Origin: Phycisphaeraceae bacterium
Lineage (GTDB): Bacteria; Planctomycetota; Phycisphaerae; Phycisphaerales; UBA1924
Length of the DNA stretch: 64,000 nucleotides
Reading direction: 5' to 3'
Assembly (NCBI GenBank): GCA_019636845.1
Contig: JAHBWV010000001.1
Span: 248,001 to 312,000 of the forward strand
In this document: one piece after another, positions 1-12,918 of the stretch
How positions within the stretch are numbered: position 1 is the first letter of the stretch
How the letters are laid out: each line of letters opens with the position of its first letter
Made by a program: the position numbers and the translations under genes
Notes under the pieces: model-generated
Told to the model about the DNA's origin: nothing
What the model saw: the letters and a program-made list of their open reading frames with translations, nothing else
Database searches by the model: none

Positions 1-1233
1 AGAATCGGCGACAATGCCCGCGCCGACGGGGTACTCGATCGTGGTGTCTGTGAGTGTCGCTGTGCGGATCGCGACATTCAGAGCCATGCGTCCGTCGTTG
101 CCGATGTATCCGATGCAGCCGCAGTAGAAGCCGCGCGGGTGGGCTTCGAGTTCGCGGATGATCTGCATGGCGCGGATCTTGGGCGCGCCCGTGATGCTGC
201 CGGGCGGGAGGGCGTTCCAGAGGAGTTCGAGGGGGGAGCGGTCGTGCCGGAGGATGCCGGAGACGGTGCCGGTCGCCTGGAGAAGGCCTCGCCCGGTGCT
301 GTCGGTGTGGGTCTCGATTGTGCGTGGGTGTTCGACCCGAACCGAACCGAGCACGCAGGACTTCCCGATGTCGTTGCGCATCAGGTCGATGATCATGTTG
401 AGTTCGGCGCGGTCTTTCTCGGAGTGATCGAGTTCGGTCGGGTGTGCCTCGCCTGAGTTGCGGGTGCCTTTCATGGGTCTTGCGCGGACGATGCGGGTGT
501 GCGGGTCGAATTCGAGGAAGAGTTCCGGGCTGACGGATGCGAGCGCGTGCATGTCGGCTCGGTCGCCCTCTGTCCATTCGAGGTACGCGCCGTGCCAGGG
601 GCGGGCGGTGGAGGCGAGCGCGGTGAAGAGACCGCGCGAAGAGCCCCGGAAGTGAGATCGCAAGGGATGGCTCAGATTGACCTGATACACATCGCCATCT
701 CGGATGTAGGTCTTGGCACGCTCGACTGTGCGGACGAACTGCTCGTGCCCGGTCGCGGTGGTGATGGGGCCGATCTCGAAGCCGGGGCGTGCGTGCCGAG
801 CGGGTGCTGGGAGTGCCGGCGGGTTCTCCCCAAATGGGACCCAGGAGCCGGTCTGTCCGTCGTGGATCCAGCCCCGGGAGATGCGGGCCACGATCGCGGC
901 GGGGCTCTTGGCCGATTCGGGACGTGGTTGGACGGCGGGCTCCAGAGCTGTTGCGGCTTCGTAGGAGATCGCGATCAACCAGCCCGGGCCGAATGGCGCG
1001 GTTGTGGCGAGTTCGGGTACTGCCGGGCGGGGTTGAGGTCTGGACGGATCGAGGATCGTGGCGAGTGAAGCTTTCACATCACCATCAATGACAGACACTT
1101 GCGAAGGATTTGCGAGAAGCGACCAGCGTGAATGGTCGTGTGATCCGATGCCGGAGTAGAGGGCGACAAGCGGGTGAGATTGGGGCCAGGCGTCGATGGC
1201 TTCGAGGGGTGAGAGCGTGGGGAGGGAGTGCAT
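1..1233 (-). CDS. pabB: Aminodeoxychorismate synthase component I (PabB-like), C-terminal end missing
   Basis: This chorismate-binding enzyme makes 4-amino-4-deoxychorismate for folate synthesis, using ammonia from a PabA-type glutaminase. The reverse strand translates without a stop from ATG at 1233 to the window edge (411 codons). Visible chorismate-binding signatures are YQVNLSHPL in the middle, then AELNMIIDLMRNDIG, GSITGAPKIRAMQIIRELE and HPRGFYCGCIGYI. The PRGFYCG form favours PabB over anthranilate synthase TrpE, but the two are close relatives. Only about 20-40 C-terminal residues should be missing. The ATG at 1233 was chosen because the translation immediately after it (MHSLPTLSPLEA) continues open into the conserved region; no convincing ribosome site is visible. 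It is divergent from ppdK. No pabA or pabC is in view. Confidence 0.88.
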   Translation of the reverse strand, partial: MHSLPTLSPLEAIDAWPQSHPLVALYSGIGSHDHSRWSLLANPSQVSVIDGDVKASLATILDPSRPQPRPAVPELATTAPFGPGWLIAISYEAATALEPAVQPRPESAKSPAAIVARISRGWIHDGQTGSWVPFGENPPALPAPARHARPGFEIGPITTATGHEQFVRTVERAKTYIRDGDVYQVNLSHPLRSHFRGSSRGLFTALASTARPWHGAYLEWTEGDRADMHALASVSPELFLEFDPHTRIVRARPMKGTRNSGEAHPTELDHSEKDRAELNMIIDLMRNDIGKSCVLGSVRVEHPRTIETHTDSTGRGLLQATGTVSGILRHDRSPLELLWNALPPGSITGAPKIRAMQIIRELEAHPRGFYCGCIGYIGNDGRMALNVAIRTATLTDTTIEYPVGAGIVADS

Positions 1234-1487
1234 CCCGTGGGGGTTCGGAGGTGGAATCGTGTCGGAGGTGGGCACGCGTGGCGAGTTTAGACCTCGCTGG
1301 GGGTGCTTGAGCGGCGGCTATTCCCTGGGCGTGACGGGTGTTTCAGGCGAGATTCTGGGGGAAAGTCGAAAGCGGGGGAGGGGGTTTCTAAACTCTGCGT
1401 CCCACGGGCGGCCGCGTGCCGCGCGGGTTCTGTCGCCACCCTTCGCGTCCGTCATCGGGCGTGAGATCACCCCCCAGGCAGGTGTCT

Positions 1488-4253
1488 ATGGCCAAGCGAG
1501 TCACGAAGTCAGGATCGAAGAAGACCCACGCAGCGAATGCTCGGCGGACGAAGCCGGTGAGCAAGAAGGTTGCTCGCAAGGCGGGGAGTGCGCCGAGCGG
1601 TCCGACGCCCAAGGGCGGGAAGATGGTGTACTACTTCGGCAAGACCCGGACCGAGGGTGGTCCGTCGTTGAAGATGCTGTTGGGTGGCAAGGGGGCGAAC
1701 CTTGCGGATATGACGTCGATCGGTCTTCCTGTTCCTCCCGGGTTCACGATCACGACGGATACGTGCGCCAAGTACTACGACGCGGGGAAGCGTCTGCCGA
1801 CGGGGCTGATGAACGAGGTTCACAAGAACATCGCTCTGCTCGAGAAGGAGCTCGGCAAGGTCTTCGGATCGGTCGACAATCCGCTGCTCGTGTCGGTGCG
1901 TTCGGGGGCGGCGGTCTCGATGCCGGGGATGATGGACACGATCCTGAATCTCGGCCTGACGGACGCGGCGGTGGAGGGGTTGGCGAAGGCGACGAAGAAC
2001 GAGCGTTTCGCGTTCGACGCGTACCGTCGTCTGATCAACATGTTCGGCGATGTCGTGATGGGCGTTGACCACGAGCACTTCGAGCACGCGTTCGATGAGA
2101 TCAAGCGGAAGCATCGGGCCGAGGCGGACACGGACGTGCCCGCGGAGGGCCTGCGTGAGCTGTGCCAGGCGTACAAGGACGTGTACCGGAAGTATGTGGG
2201 GGATGAGTTCCCGCAGAACCCGTTCAAGCAGTTGGAGCTGGCGATCGAGGCCGTCTTCAAGTCGTGGAACGCTGACCGCGCGATCTCGTACCGCCGCCTG
2301 GCGGGGATCAGCGGGCTGAACGGCACGGCGGTCAACGTGCAGTCGATGGTCTACGGCAACATGGGCGAGGACTCGGGGACGGGCGTCGCGTTCACGCGGA
2401 ACCCATCCACCGGGGACAACACGTTCTACGGCGAGTTCCTGATCAACGCGCAGGGCGAGGACGTCGTGGCGGGGATCAGGACGCCCAAGCCGGTTGACGA
2501 GATGCCCGCGTGGAACAAGCGTGTTCATCAGCAGCTCCTGAAGATCAAGCAGACGCTCGAGAAGCACTACAAGGAGATGCAGGACATCGAGTTTACCATC
2601 GAGCGTGGCACGCTCTTCATGCTGCAGACCAGGACGGGGAAGCGGACCGGAGCCGCGGCGGTGAAGATCGCCTGCGACATGGTCAAGGAGAAACTGATCG
2701 ACGAGAAGACCGCGTTGCTTCGCATTCCCGCGGGAGACCTGACGCAGCTGCTGCTTCCGTCGTTCGATCCGACGAAGAAGTCGATCGCGAAGGTGCTGGC
2801 CAAGGGTCTGCCGGCGTCTCCGGGCGCGGCGGTCGGCAAGCCGGCGTTCACCGCTGTGGAGGCGGTCCGTCGCAAGCAGGCCGGTGAGAGTGTGATCCTT
2901 GTGCGCAAGGAGACGAGCCCGGAGGATGTCGAGGGCATGCACTCCGCGGCGGGGATTCTGACGAGCACGGGCGGCATGACGAGCCACGCGGCGGTGGTTG
3001 CGCGCGGTTGGGGCAAGTGCTGCGTGGCGGGTGCGGGCGACATCCACATCAACGCCGAGAAGGGCGAGTTCACGGTCGGCGGGAAGTCGTACGGGCGCGA
3101 GGATGTGATCTCGATCGACGGCTCGACGGGCGAGGTGATCTCGGGCGCGGTACCCCGGGTGGAGCCGACGCTCTCCGGCGACTTTGCCAAGATCATGAAG
3201 TGGGCGGATAAGTATCGCACCATCGGCGTTCGCACCAACGCGGACACACCGGCGGACGCGAAGCGCGGGCGCGACTTCGGTGCCGAGGGGATCGGCCTGA
3301 CGCGCACGGAGCACATGTTCTTCGAGGGCGACCGCATCAAGGCGATGCGTGAGATGATCCTTGCGGAGGTTATCGAGACGCGCGAGCGTGCCCTGGCGAA
3401 GCTTCTCCCCTATCAGCGGGACGACTTCATCGGGATTTTCCGGGCGATGGACGGCCTGCCGGTGACGATCCGCCTGATCGATCCTCCGCTGCACGAGTTC
3501 CTTCCCCACGAGCCGGAGGCGCAGAAGGAGATGGCTCAGTCGATCGGCGTGCCGCTGGAGAAGGTGAAGCAGCGCGTGGCGCAGTTGCACGAGATGAACC
3601 CGATGCTGGGGCATCGCGGGTGCCGCCTGTGCGTGACGTATCCCGAGATCCTGGTGATGCAGGTGCGGGCGATCGTTGAGGCGGCGATCGAGTGCGTGCG
3701 TGAGAACGTGAAGGCGCTGCCGGAGATCATGATCCCGCTTGTCGGGACGAAGCGTGAGCTGTCGCTGCTGCGTGAGCAGGTGGAGAAGACGATCGCGAAG
3801 GTGAAGGCGGACGAGGACTTCACGGCGCGTCTGGACATCAAGATCGGGACGATGATCGAGATCCCGCGTGCGGCGTTGACGGCGGACGAGATCGCGATGC
3901 ACGCGGACTTCTTCTCGTTCGGCACGAACGACCTGACGCAGTTGACGTACGGCTTCAGCCGCGACGACATCAACTCGTTCCTGCCGGACTATCTGAACCG
4001 GGACATCCTGGAGAAGGACCCCTTCCAGTCGCTGGATCAGTCGGGTGTGGGCCAGTTGGTGCAGATGGGTATCGAGAAGGGGCGGAAGGCGGCCAAGGGG
4101 CTGAAGATCGGCATCTGCGGGGAGCACGGCGGCGATCCGGCATCGGTCCACTTCTGCCACAAGGTCGGGATGGATTATGTGTCGTGCTCGCCGTTCCGCG
4201 TGCCGATCGCGCGGCTCGCGGCGGCGCAGGCGGCGATCATGGGCGGGAAGTAA
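1488..4253 (+). CDS. ppdK: Pyruvate, phosphate dikinase
   Basis: This cytoplasmic enzyme interconverts pyruvate, ATP and Pi with PEP, AMP and PPi. The 921-residue product has the full domain order: N-terminal ATP-grasp (LLGGKGANLADM near residue 60), central phosphohistidine domain (GGMTSHAAVVARGWGKC, catalytic His500) and C-terminal PEP/pyruvate barrel with catalytic Cys877 in GICGEHGGDP. An upstream in-frame ATG at 1416 exists, but the start at 1488 gives a clean MAKRV start. Even so, about 45 residues precede the canonical YYFGK region and are rich in Lys, Arg and Ala, so this protein has a basic, probably disordered tail that most PPDKs lack. A long antisense reading frame over this gene is a GC-codon artefact. 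A strong hairpin follows the stop. With pckA (43.2-44.8 kb) it defines the PEP/pyruvate node. Confidence 0.97.
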   Translation: MAKRVTKSGSKKTHAANARRTKPVSKKVARKAGSAPSGPTPKGGKMVYYFGKTRTEGGPSLKMLLGGKGANLADMTSIGLPVPPGFTITTDTCAKYYDAGKRLPTGLMNEVHKNIALLEKELGKVFGSVDNPLLVSVRSGAAVSMPGMMDTILNLGLTDAAVEGLAKATKNERFAFDAYRRLINMFGDVVMGVDHEHFEHAFDEIKRKHRAEADTDVPAEGLRELCQAYKDVYRKYVGDEFPQNPFKQLELAIEAVFKSWNADRAISYRRLAGISGLNGTAVNVQSMVYGNMGEDSGTGVAFTRNPSTGDNTFYGEFLINAQGEDVVAGIRTPKPVDEMPAWNKRVHQQLLKIKQTLEKHYKEMQDIEFTIERGTLFMLQTRTGKRTGAAAVKIACDMVKEKLIDEKTALLRIPAGDLTQLLLPSFDPTKKSIAKVLAKGLPASPGAAVGKPAFTAVEAVRRKQAGESVILVRKETSPEDVEGMHSAAGILTSTGGMTSHAAVVARGWGKCCVAGAGDIHINAEKGEFTVGGKSYGREDVISIDGSTGEVISGAVPRVEPTLSGDFAKIMKWADKYRTIGVRTNADTPADAKRGRDFGAEGIGLTRTEHMFFEGDRIKAMREMILAEVIETRERALAKLLPYQRDDFIGIFRAMDGLPVTIRLIDPPLHEFLPHEPEAQKEMAQSIGVPLEKVKQRVAQLHEMNPMLGHRGCRLCVTYPEILVMQVRAIVEAAIECVRENVKALPEIMIPLVGTKRELSLLREQVEKTIAKVKADEDFTARLDIKIGTMIEIPRAALTADEIAMHADFFSFGTNDLTQLTYGFSRDDINSFLPDYLNRDILEKDPFQSLDQSGVGQLVQMGIEKGRKAAKGLKIGICGEHGGDPASVHFCHKVGMDYVSCSPFRVPIARLAAAQAAIMGGK

Positions 4254-4289
4254 GCAAGATCGGTTTCTCGATTTGAGATGACCCACGAA

Positions 4290-4312
4290 GAGCCCGGCAC
4301 CATGCCGGGCTC
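4290..4312. terminator. Bidirectional hairpin terminator between ppdK and thrC
   Basis: Perfect 10-bp stem (gagcccggca/tgccgggctc) with a 3-base loop lies 36 bases after the ppdK stop and 7 bases from the end of the convergent thrC. The following + strand bases are attcattt, so the T tract is short. Its position between two converging genes fits termination in both directions. Confidence 0.8.
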
Positions 4313-4319
4313 ATTCATT

Positions 4320-5801
<1,482 letters not shown>

Positions 5802-5884
5802 GGGTGGATGGTAGAAGGGGGGCTCAATGCCGAAGAGGTGGGATTCCACTGCAGCGCGGACGGGGTGGTGGTACGCTGATCTCC

Positions 5885-6685
5885 ATGGATCAGCGACGCC
5901 ACCAGGACGGGCGAGACATGAGCATCAGTTGGCGGGTGATGCTGCTGATGTGGCTGGCGCAGACGTTTCTGGCGTGGGTGTTGCCGCTGGTGGTGATGCA
6001 GCAGTGGGACGACGTGTGGGACTATCTTGTCAGCCGCGAGGCGGTGTCGTTTGCGCTGATTGTGGGCGCGTCGCTGGCGGCGTTGCAGTCGATCTTCCTG
6101 TGGCCGGTGCGGAAGCCGGGATTGAAGCGGACGGGGCGGTCGGCGTGGACAACGCTGGGGCTGGCGTCGTTCGCGGGGGTTGCGCTGGTGATCGCGCTGA
6201 TTGCGTCGGGAATAGAGACCGCGCTGACGCTCTTCAATATGCCGGAGCTGCTGGAGTGGAAGACGGTCTTCTGGGGGCTGGTCGCGCTGCAGGCCGTGGG
6301 CTGGGCGACGGCGACGCCCCTGCTCGTGGCGTTCTCGAGGCGTGAGCGGCAGGAGGGGACGCTGGCTCGCTGGTCGGCGCGCCTGTTGACGGGCACGATC
6401 GTGGAAGTCGTTGCGATTGTGCCGCTCGATGTGATGATCCGCCGGAAGCACGATTGCTACTGTGCAGCGGGGACGTTCTGGGCGTTGGCGATCTGCGGCG
6501 GGGTTGGGCTGTTCGCGCTCGGGCCAGCGATCTATCTGCCGATCCTGATGAAGCGGCGCAAGCGTTGGTACGGCGGGCACTGCGAGGTGTGCGGGTATGA
6601 CATGAGCGGCACACCCAACGCAGACAAGTGCCCGGAGTGCGGGACGGGGTGGCGGGTTGTGTCGAGTGAGGCATCGGGGGCGTGA
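5885..6685 (+). CDS. Multi-pass membrane protein with C-terminal zinc ribbon (paralogue A)
   Basis: I do not recognise a function. The 266-residue product has five or six hydrophobic segments (for example [55 protein letters not shown]) and ends in a cytosolic-looking zinc ribbon: [21 protein letters not shown], two CxxC pairs 16 residues apart. This CGYD..CPECG tail is a recurrent feature of small planctomycete membrane proteins. The start at 5885 was preferred; 5918 (MSISWR) is also possible and has a GGGCGAG element upstream. It is followed after 3 bases by a paralogue of identical length, so the two are a tandem duplication in one operon. Confidence 0.75.
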   Translation: MDQRRHQDGRDMSISWRVMLLMWLAQTFLAWVLPLVVMQQWDDVWDYLVSREAVSFALIVGASLAALQSIFLWPVRKPGLKRTGRSAWTTLGLASFAGVALVIALIASGIETALTLFNMPELLEWKTVFWGLVALQAVGWATATPLLVAFSRRERQEGTLARWSARLLTGTIVEVVAIVPLDVMIRRKHDCYCAAGTFWALAICGGVGLFALGPAIYLPILMKRRKRWYGGHCEVCGYDMSGTPNADKCPECGTGWRVVSSEASGA

Positions 6686-6688
6686 GCC

Positions 6689-7489
6689 ATGGGTTCGGGC
6701 GAGTCATTCGGCATCGCGGGGAAGTGGAAGGGTGTTCTCTCGTACTGGTTTCTTCAGTGGGTGCTGTTGTGCCTGGCTCTGGTGCTCCTCGTTTCATTGG
6801 GCGGGGGAATGACGCTGGACGGCGCGGTGGCGGTGAGCATTGCCGCGACCGTGTGGGCAGGGTTGATCAGCTTCGGTCAGCTCGCGTTTGTTCTTGATGC
6901 GGACAAAGTCGGTGGCGCGCGTGAGGTGGGGCGCCTCCGGCGGGGCATCTCTCGCCTGGCGGCGTCGCTGCTCGCGACACTGCTCTGCCTTCATATCTGG
7001 TGGTTGATCATCGGTCTTGGTTTCGAGGCGGCAGGGGTCTACGGGGACCCTTTCACGGTGATTCTGCTTGGAGGGACCGGCATCTGCTTCGTGGGCGGGC
7101 TTGTGGGCTGGAGCATGGTCTTCTGGGGTTTCCTTGCCAAAGGCCGACGCGAGGAGCGTTACGCGTTGCTGGCGAAACGGCTGCTTCTAGGAACCGGCGT
7201 CTGTGCCGGGTGCTGTCTCGCGCTGGGATTTTTCGGGGTGTTGATCGGCGGGGATGCGGATGTCCTGGTCGCGGTTCTTGCATACTGCATTCCCGCAGTT
7301 GGTGGGGGCGCGATCGCGATGCTCGGGTGTGTGCTGTACCTCACGCGGCTCGCTCGTGCGCGTGCGCCCTGGTACGAGACCCACTGCGCCGCGTGCGGCT
7401 ACGACCTCTCGGGGAACCTCACCGTCACGCAGTGCTCCGAGTGCGGCAGTGCGTGGAAGGGCGGGCTGGAGGTGATACGTGGCGCGTGA
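6689..7489 (+). CDS. Multi-pass membrane protein with C-terminal zinc ribbon (paralogue B)
   Basis: Function unknown. It has 266 residues, the same length as the gene 3 bases upstream, and the same plan: about six hydrophobic helices (SYWFLQWVLLCLALVLLVSL, AVSIAATVWAGLISFGQLAF, VILLGGTGICFVGGLVGWSM and others) and a C-terminal ribbon CAACGYDLSGNLTVTQCSECG. The third ligand pair reads CSEC rather than CPEC. Sequence identity to paralogue A outside the ribbon is low, so the duplication is old. The 3-base spacing predicts a single transcript and coupled translation. Two more members of this broad family occur at 53958 and 55441. Confidence 0.75.
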   Translation: MGSGESFGIAGKWKGVLSYWFLQWVLLCLALVLLVSLGGGMTLDGAVAVSIAATVWAGLISFGQLAFVLDADKVGGAREVGRLRRGISRLAASLLATLLCLHIWWLIIGLGFEAAGVYGDPFTVILLGGTGICFVGGLVGWSMVFWGFLAKGRREERYALLAKRLLLGTGVCAGCCLALGFFGVLIGGDADVLVAVLAYCIPAVGGGAIAMLGCVLYLTRLARARAPWYETHCAACGYDLSGNLTVTQCSECGSAWKGGLEVIRGA

Positions 7490-7630
7490 AAGAAAGAGTG
7501 TTCCTGAGCGCGCCGCAGAGGCGGCTTGAGGTCTTGCTGGGAGTATCCACGATGTGTTGCGATTGAGGAGGAGCGGGCGTGTGCCCGCGAAAGTTGGAAC
7601 TCGAGCGCGCGTGGAAGAAAGGAACATCTC

Positions 7631-8110
7631 ATGTACGGTTACGACGCGTCGTCGGCGCTTGGGTTGCGCGCCGGGTTCGGTCACTTCGGGTACGAGATAC
7701 CCGACATCTGTCCGCCTTGGCCTTGGCCTCGCCCTTGGCCGGGTCCGTGGCCTCGTCCGTGGCCCGGTCCGTGGCCGTTCGACGGGGGGTCTGCGGTGGT
7801 GTCCGGTCCTGATGCGATGTTCGAGATCGCCAATGCGTCTGCTGTGATTATCTCTGCCTTGACGATGGGGCAGATTGCGGGACAGGACAAGGCGGGCGTT
7901 GGTGCCGCGAAAGCGGCGCATTCCTATGTGATGGAGTTTCTGGACGACTGGTGCCCGACGCACCCCAAGAAGTTCCCGCCTCGTCCCAAGTGGATGATCG
8001 AGGGTCTGGCGACGCAGCTCGACCGGTTCGGTTCCGGGCTGTCTGGTTCGATGCGGGACCGGATCAACGAGGTGACGCTGAATCTCGGCCAGCGTGCTAG
8101 ACAGATGTGA
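7631..8110 (+). CDS. Unknown protein with Trp-Pro repeat segment
   Basis: The 159-residue product is not recognised. Residues about 29-50 are a low-complexity run of alternating Trp and Pro with Arg or Gly (PWPRPWPGPWP), encoded by an imperfect 12-base period. The N-terminal 28 residues are Gly/Tyr/Phe-rich (MYGYDASSALGLRAGFGHFGY). The remainder looks helical and soluble (AMFEIANASAVIISALTMGQ, then SYVMEFLDDWC and MRDRINEVTLNLGQRARQM). There is no signal peptide. The start at 7631 is set by AGAAAGGA six bases upstream; a longer in-frame start at 7526 lacks one. It may share a transcript with the membrane pair upstream, although a 141-base gap separates them. Confidence 0.7.
   Translation: MYGYDASSALGLRAGFGHFGYEIPDICPPWPWPRPWPGPWPRPWPGPWPFDGGSAVVSGPDAMFEIANASAVIISALTMGQIAGQDKAGVGAAKAAHSYVMEFLDDWCPTHPKKFPPRPKWMIEGLATQLDRFGSGLSGSMRDRINEVTLNLGQRARQM
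7714..7780 (+). repeat. Short tandem repeat coding for Trp-Pro-x-Pro units
   Basis: Within the unknown gene at 7631, units of the form ccg tgg cct cgt / ccg tgg ccc ggt recur with a 12-base period, giving WPRPWPGPWP runs. Third-position differences between units indicate that it has aged or is under coding selection. Confidence 0.75.
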
Positions 8111-8265
8111 ATGGATGGGTTTCGTGGATTGGTGTGAGCAACTCCGCCGCGGGGGGCGTGGGTCCGTCTGGGCTCGCGCCCCTTGCCATTGTGTATGTCG
8201 GTGGTTTCTGGATATGGGATTCGCGGGGCGCGGGGGTGGGGGGGGCGTCTGGGATGCGAGCGTGA

Positions 8266-8373
8266 ATGAAAAAAGCTTTCTTCTGGCGCGCCGGAAAGGC
8301 GGCGTTGTGTCTATCCCGAGCGGTCAGGGAAGCACGACGAGCGATGGCCCGGGACCGACGACCGGGAGCGTAA
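8266..8373 (+). CDS. Possible small basic protein, 35 residues
   Basis: This is a tentative call. ATG at 8266 opens a 35-codon frame starting MKKAFFWRAGKAALC and ending in ARDRRPGA. The product would be strongly basic and amphipathic. There is no clear ribosome site. Its interest comes from context: a second frame of exactly the same length follows at 8439 and both lie just before a strong terminator. A GTG-initiated alternative frame (8263, MNEKSFLLARRKGG) overlaps it, so coding here is unproven; a structured RNA is an equal possibility. Confidence 0.22.
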   Translation: MKKAFFWRAGKAALCLSRAVREARRAMARDRRPGA

Positions 8374-8438
8374 GGAAGGACATCGGCTGAGCCGCGAATC
8401 GGGCTGCTGAGCAGCCCGGGCTGTCGTTCGATCGTGCG

Positions 8439-8546
8439 ATGAATCGTCGGCGGTATCGATGGCGCGAGCGGGTTGCTGCGCGTCGATGGATTGAACTGAG
8501 GACGCATCTGGCGGTGCAATGGTTTGAAACGCCAGATGAGCGCTGA
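8439..8546 (+). CDS. Possible small Arg/Trp-rich protein, 35 residues
   Basis: ATG at 8439 opens a 35-codon frame (MNRRRYRWRERVAARRW...), with 11 arginines and 4 tryptophans and an acidic end ETPDER. The stop codon is 2 bases before a strong terminator stem, the usual layout for the last gene of a transcript. No ribosome site is obvious. No family is recognised. Confidence 0.3.
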   Translation: MNRRRYRWRERVAARRWIELRTHLAVQWFETPDER

Positions 8547-8548
8547 GG

Positions 8549-8585
8549 GTGCGGACGCTTTCTCGGGCGTCCGCACTCGTTTTTG
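8549..8585 (+). terminator. Rho-independent terminator
   Basis: Perfect 10-bp stem gtgcggacgc/gcgtccgcac (8549-8558 and 8567-8576) with an 8-base loop, followed by tcgtttttgc. It is one of the few hairpins here with a real T tract. It ends a + strand transcript that covers 8266-8546 or reads down from 7631. Confidence 0.85.
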
Positions 8586-8608
8586 CATGAGAGCAGTTTC
8601 AGTCCATT

Positions 8609-8731
8609 CGTAGCGTTCGGAGCTGGCTGCGGCTTCGCGTGGCATTGTCGGCCTGGATCGGCGCATCACCGGGGAAACGCCTGCTTCGGCCTCCGCGCCA
8701 CACTCGTCTCGCCGACGCTCCGAACGCTACG
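8609..8731. repeat. Inverted repeat with perfect 15-bp arms
   Basis: Arms cgtagcgttcggagc (8609-8623) and gctccgaacgctacg (8717-8731) are exact reverse complements separated by 93 bases. No gene lies between them. It could be the remnant of a small mobile or REP-type element, or the closing stem of a structured RNA. Confidence 0.75.
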
Positions 8732-8832
8732 CCTGAACTTCATCCGCTCTCAGGAAGAGGCGCGGCTGTCGCCTCGGCGCGTGTCGCCGCCGATATTTTT
8801 GCGAGATTGGTCCGCACCCCGCCGGGGCGGCC

Positions 8833-12783
<3,951 letters not shown>

Positions 12784-12918
12784 CGTGTGTGGCGGCCCGC
12801 ACGCCCGGCGTCGGCGTTTGAGAGGCGGATGGGACGCGCCATGCGGGACGCCCGTTCCCGCTCGGCGCAAACTGGGACAGAATAGACCGCCCGCGGGTTG
12901 ACGACCACAGAATCCGGC

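Larger units (their letters stand above)
8111..8832. other. 720-base stretch without a confident gene
   Basis: No conserved protein is visible on either strand. It holds, in order: G-runs near 8230-8245; two possible 35-codon ORFs (8266 and 8439); a small hairpin gggctg-ctgag-cagccc at 8401-8417; a strong + strand terminator at 8549; and a 15-bp inverted repeat with arms at 8609 and 8717. The last 30 bases contain a hairpin (tgcgagat/atctcgca arms) that overlaps the carB stop codon. Confidence 0.6.

Noticed and set aside
1509-4286. A 925-codon open frame antisense to ppdK
   Set aside because: The product is an Arg/His/Leu-rich run with no motif; it is the usual shadow of a high-GC gene, and the sense strand encodes a complete PPDK.
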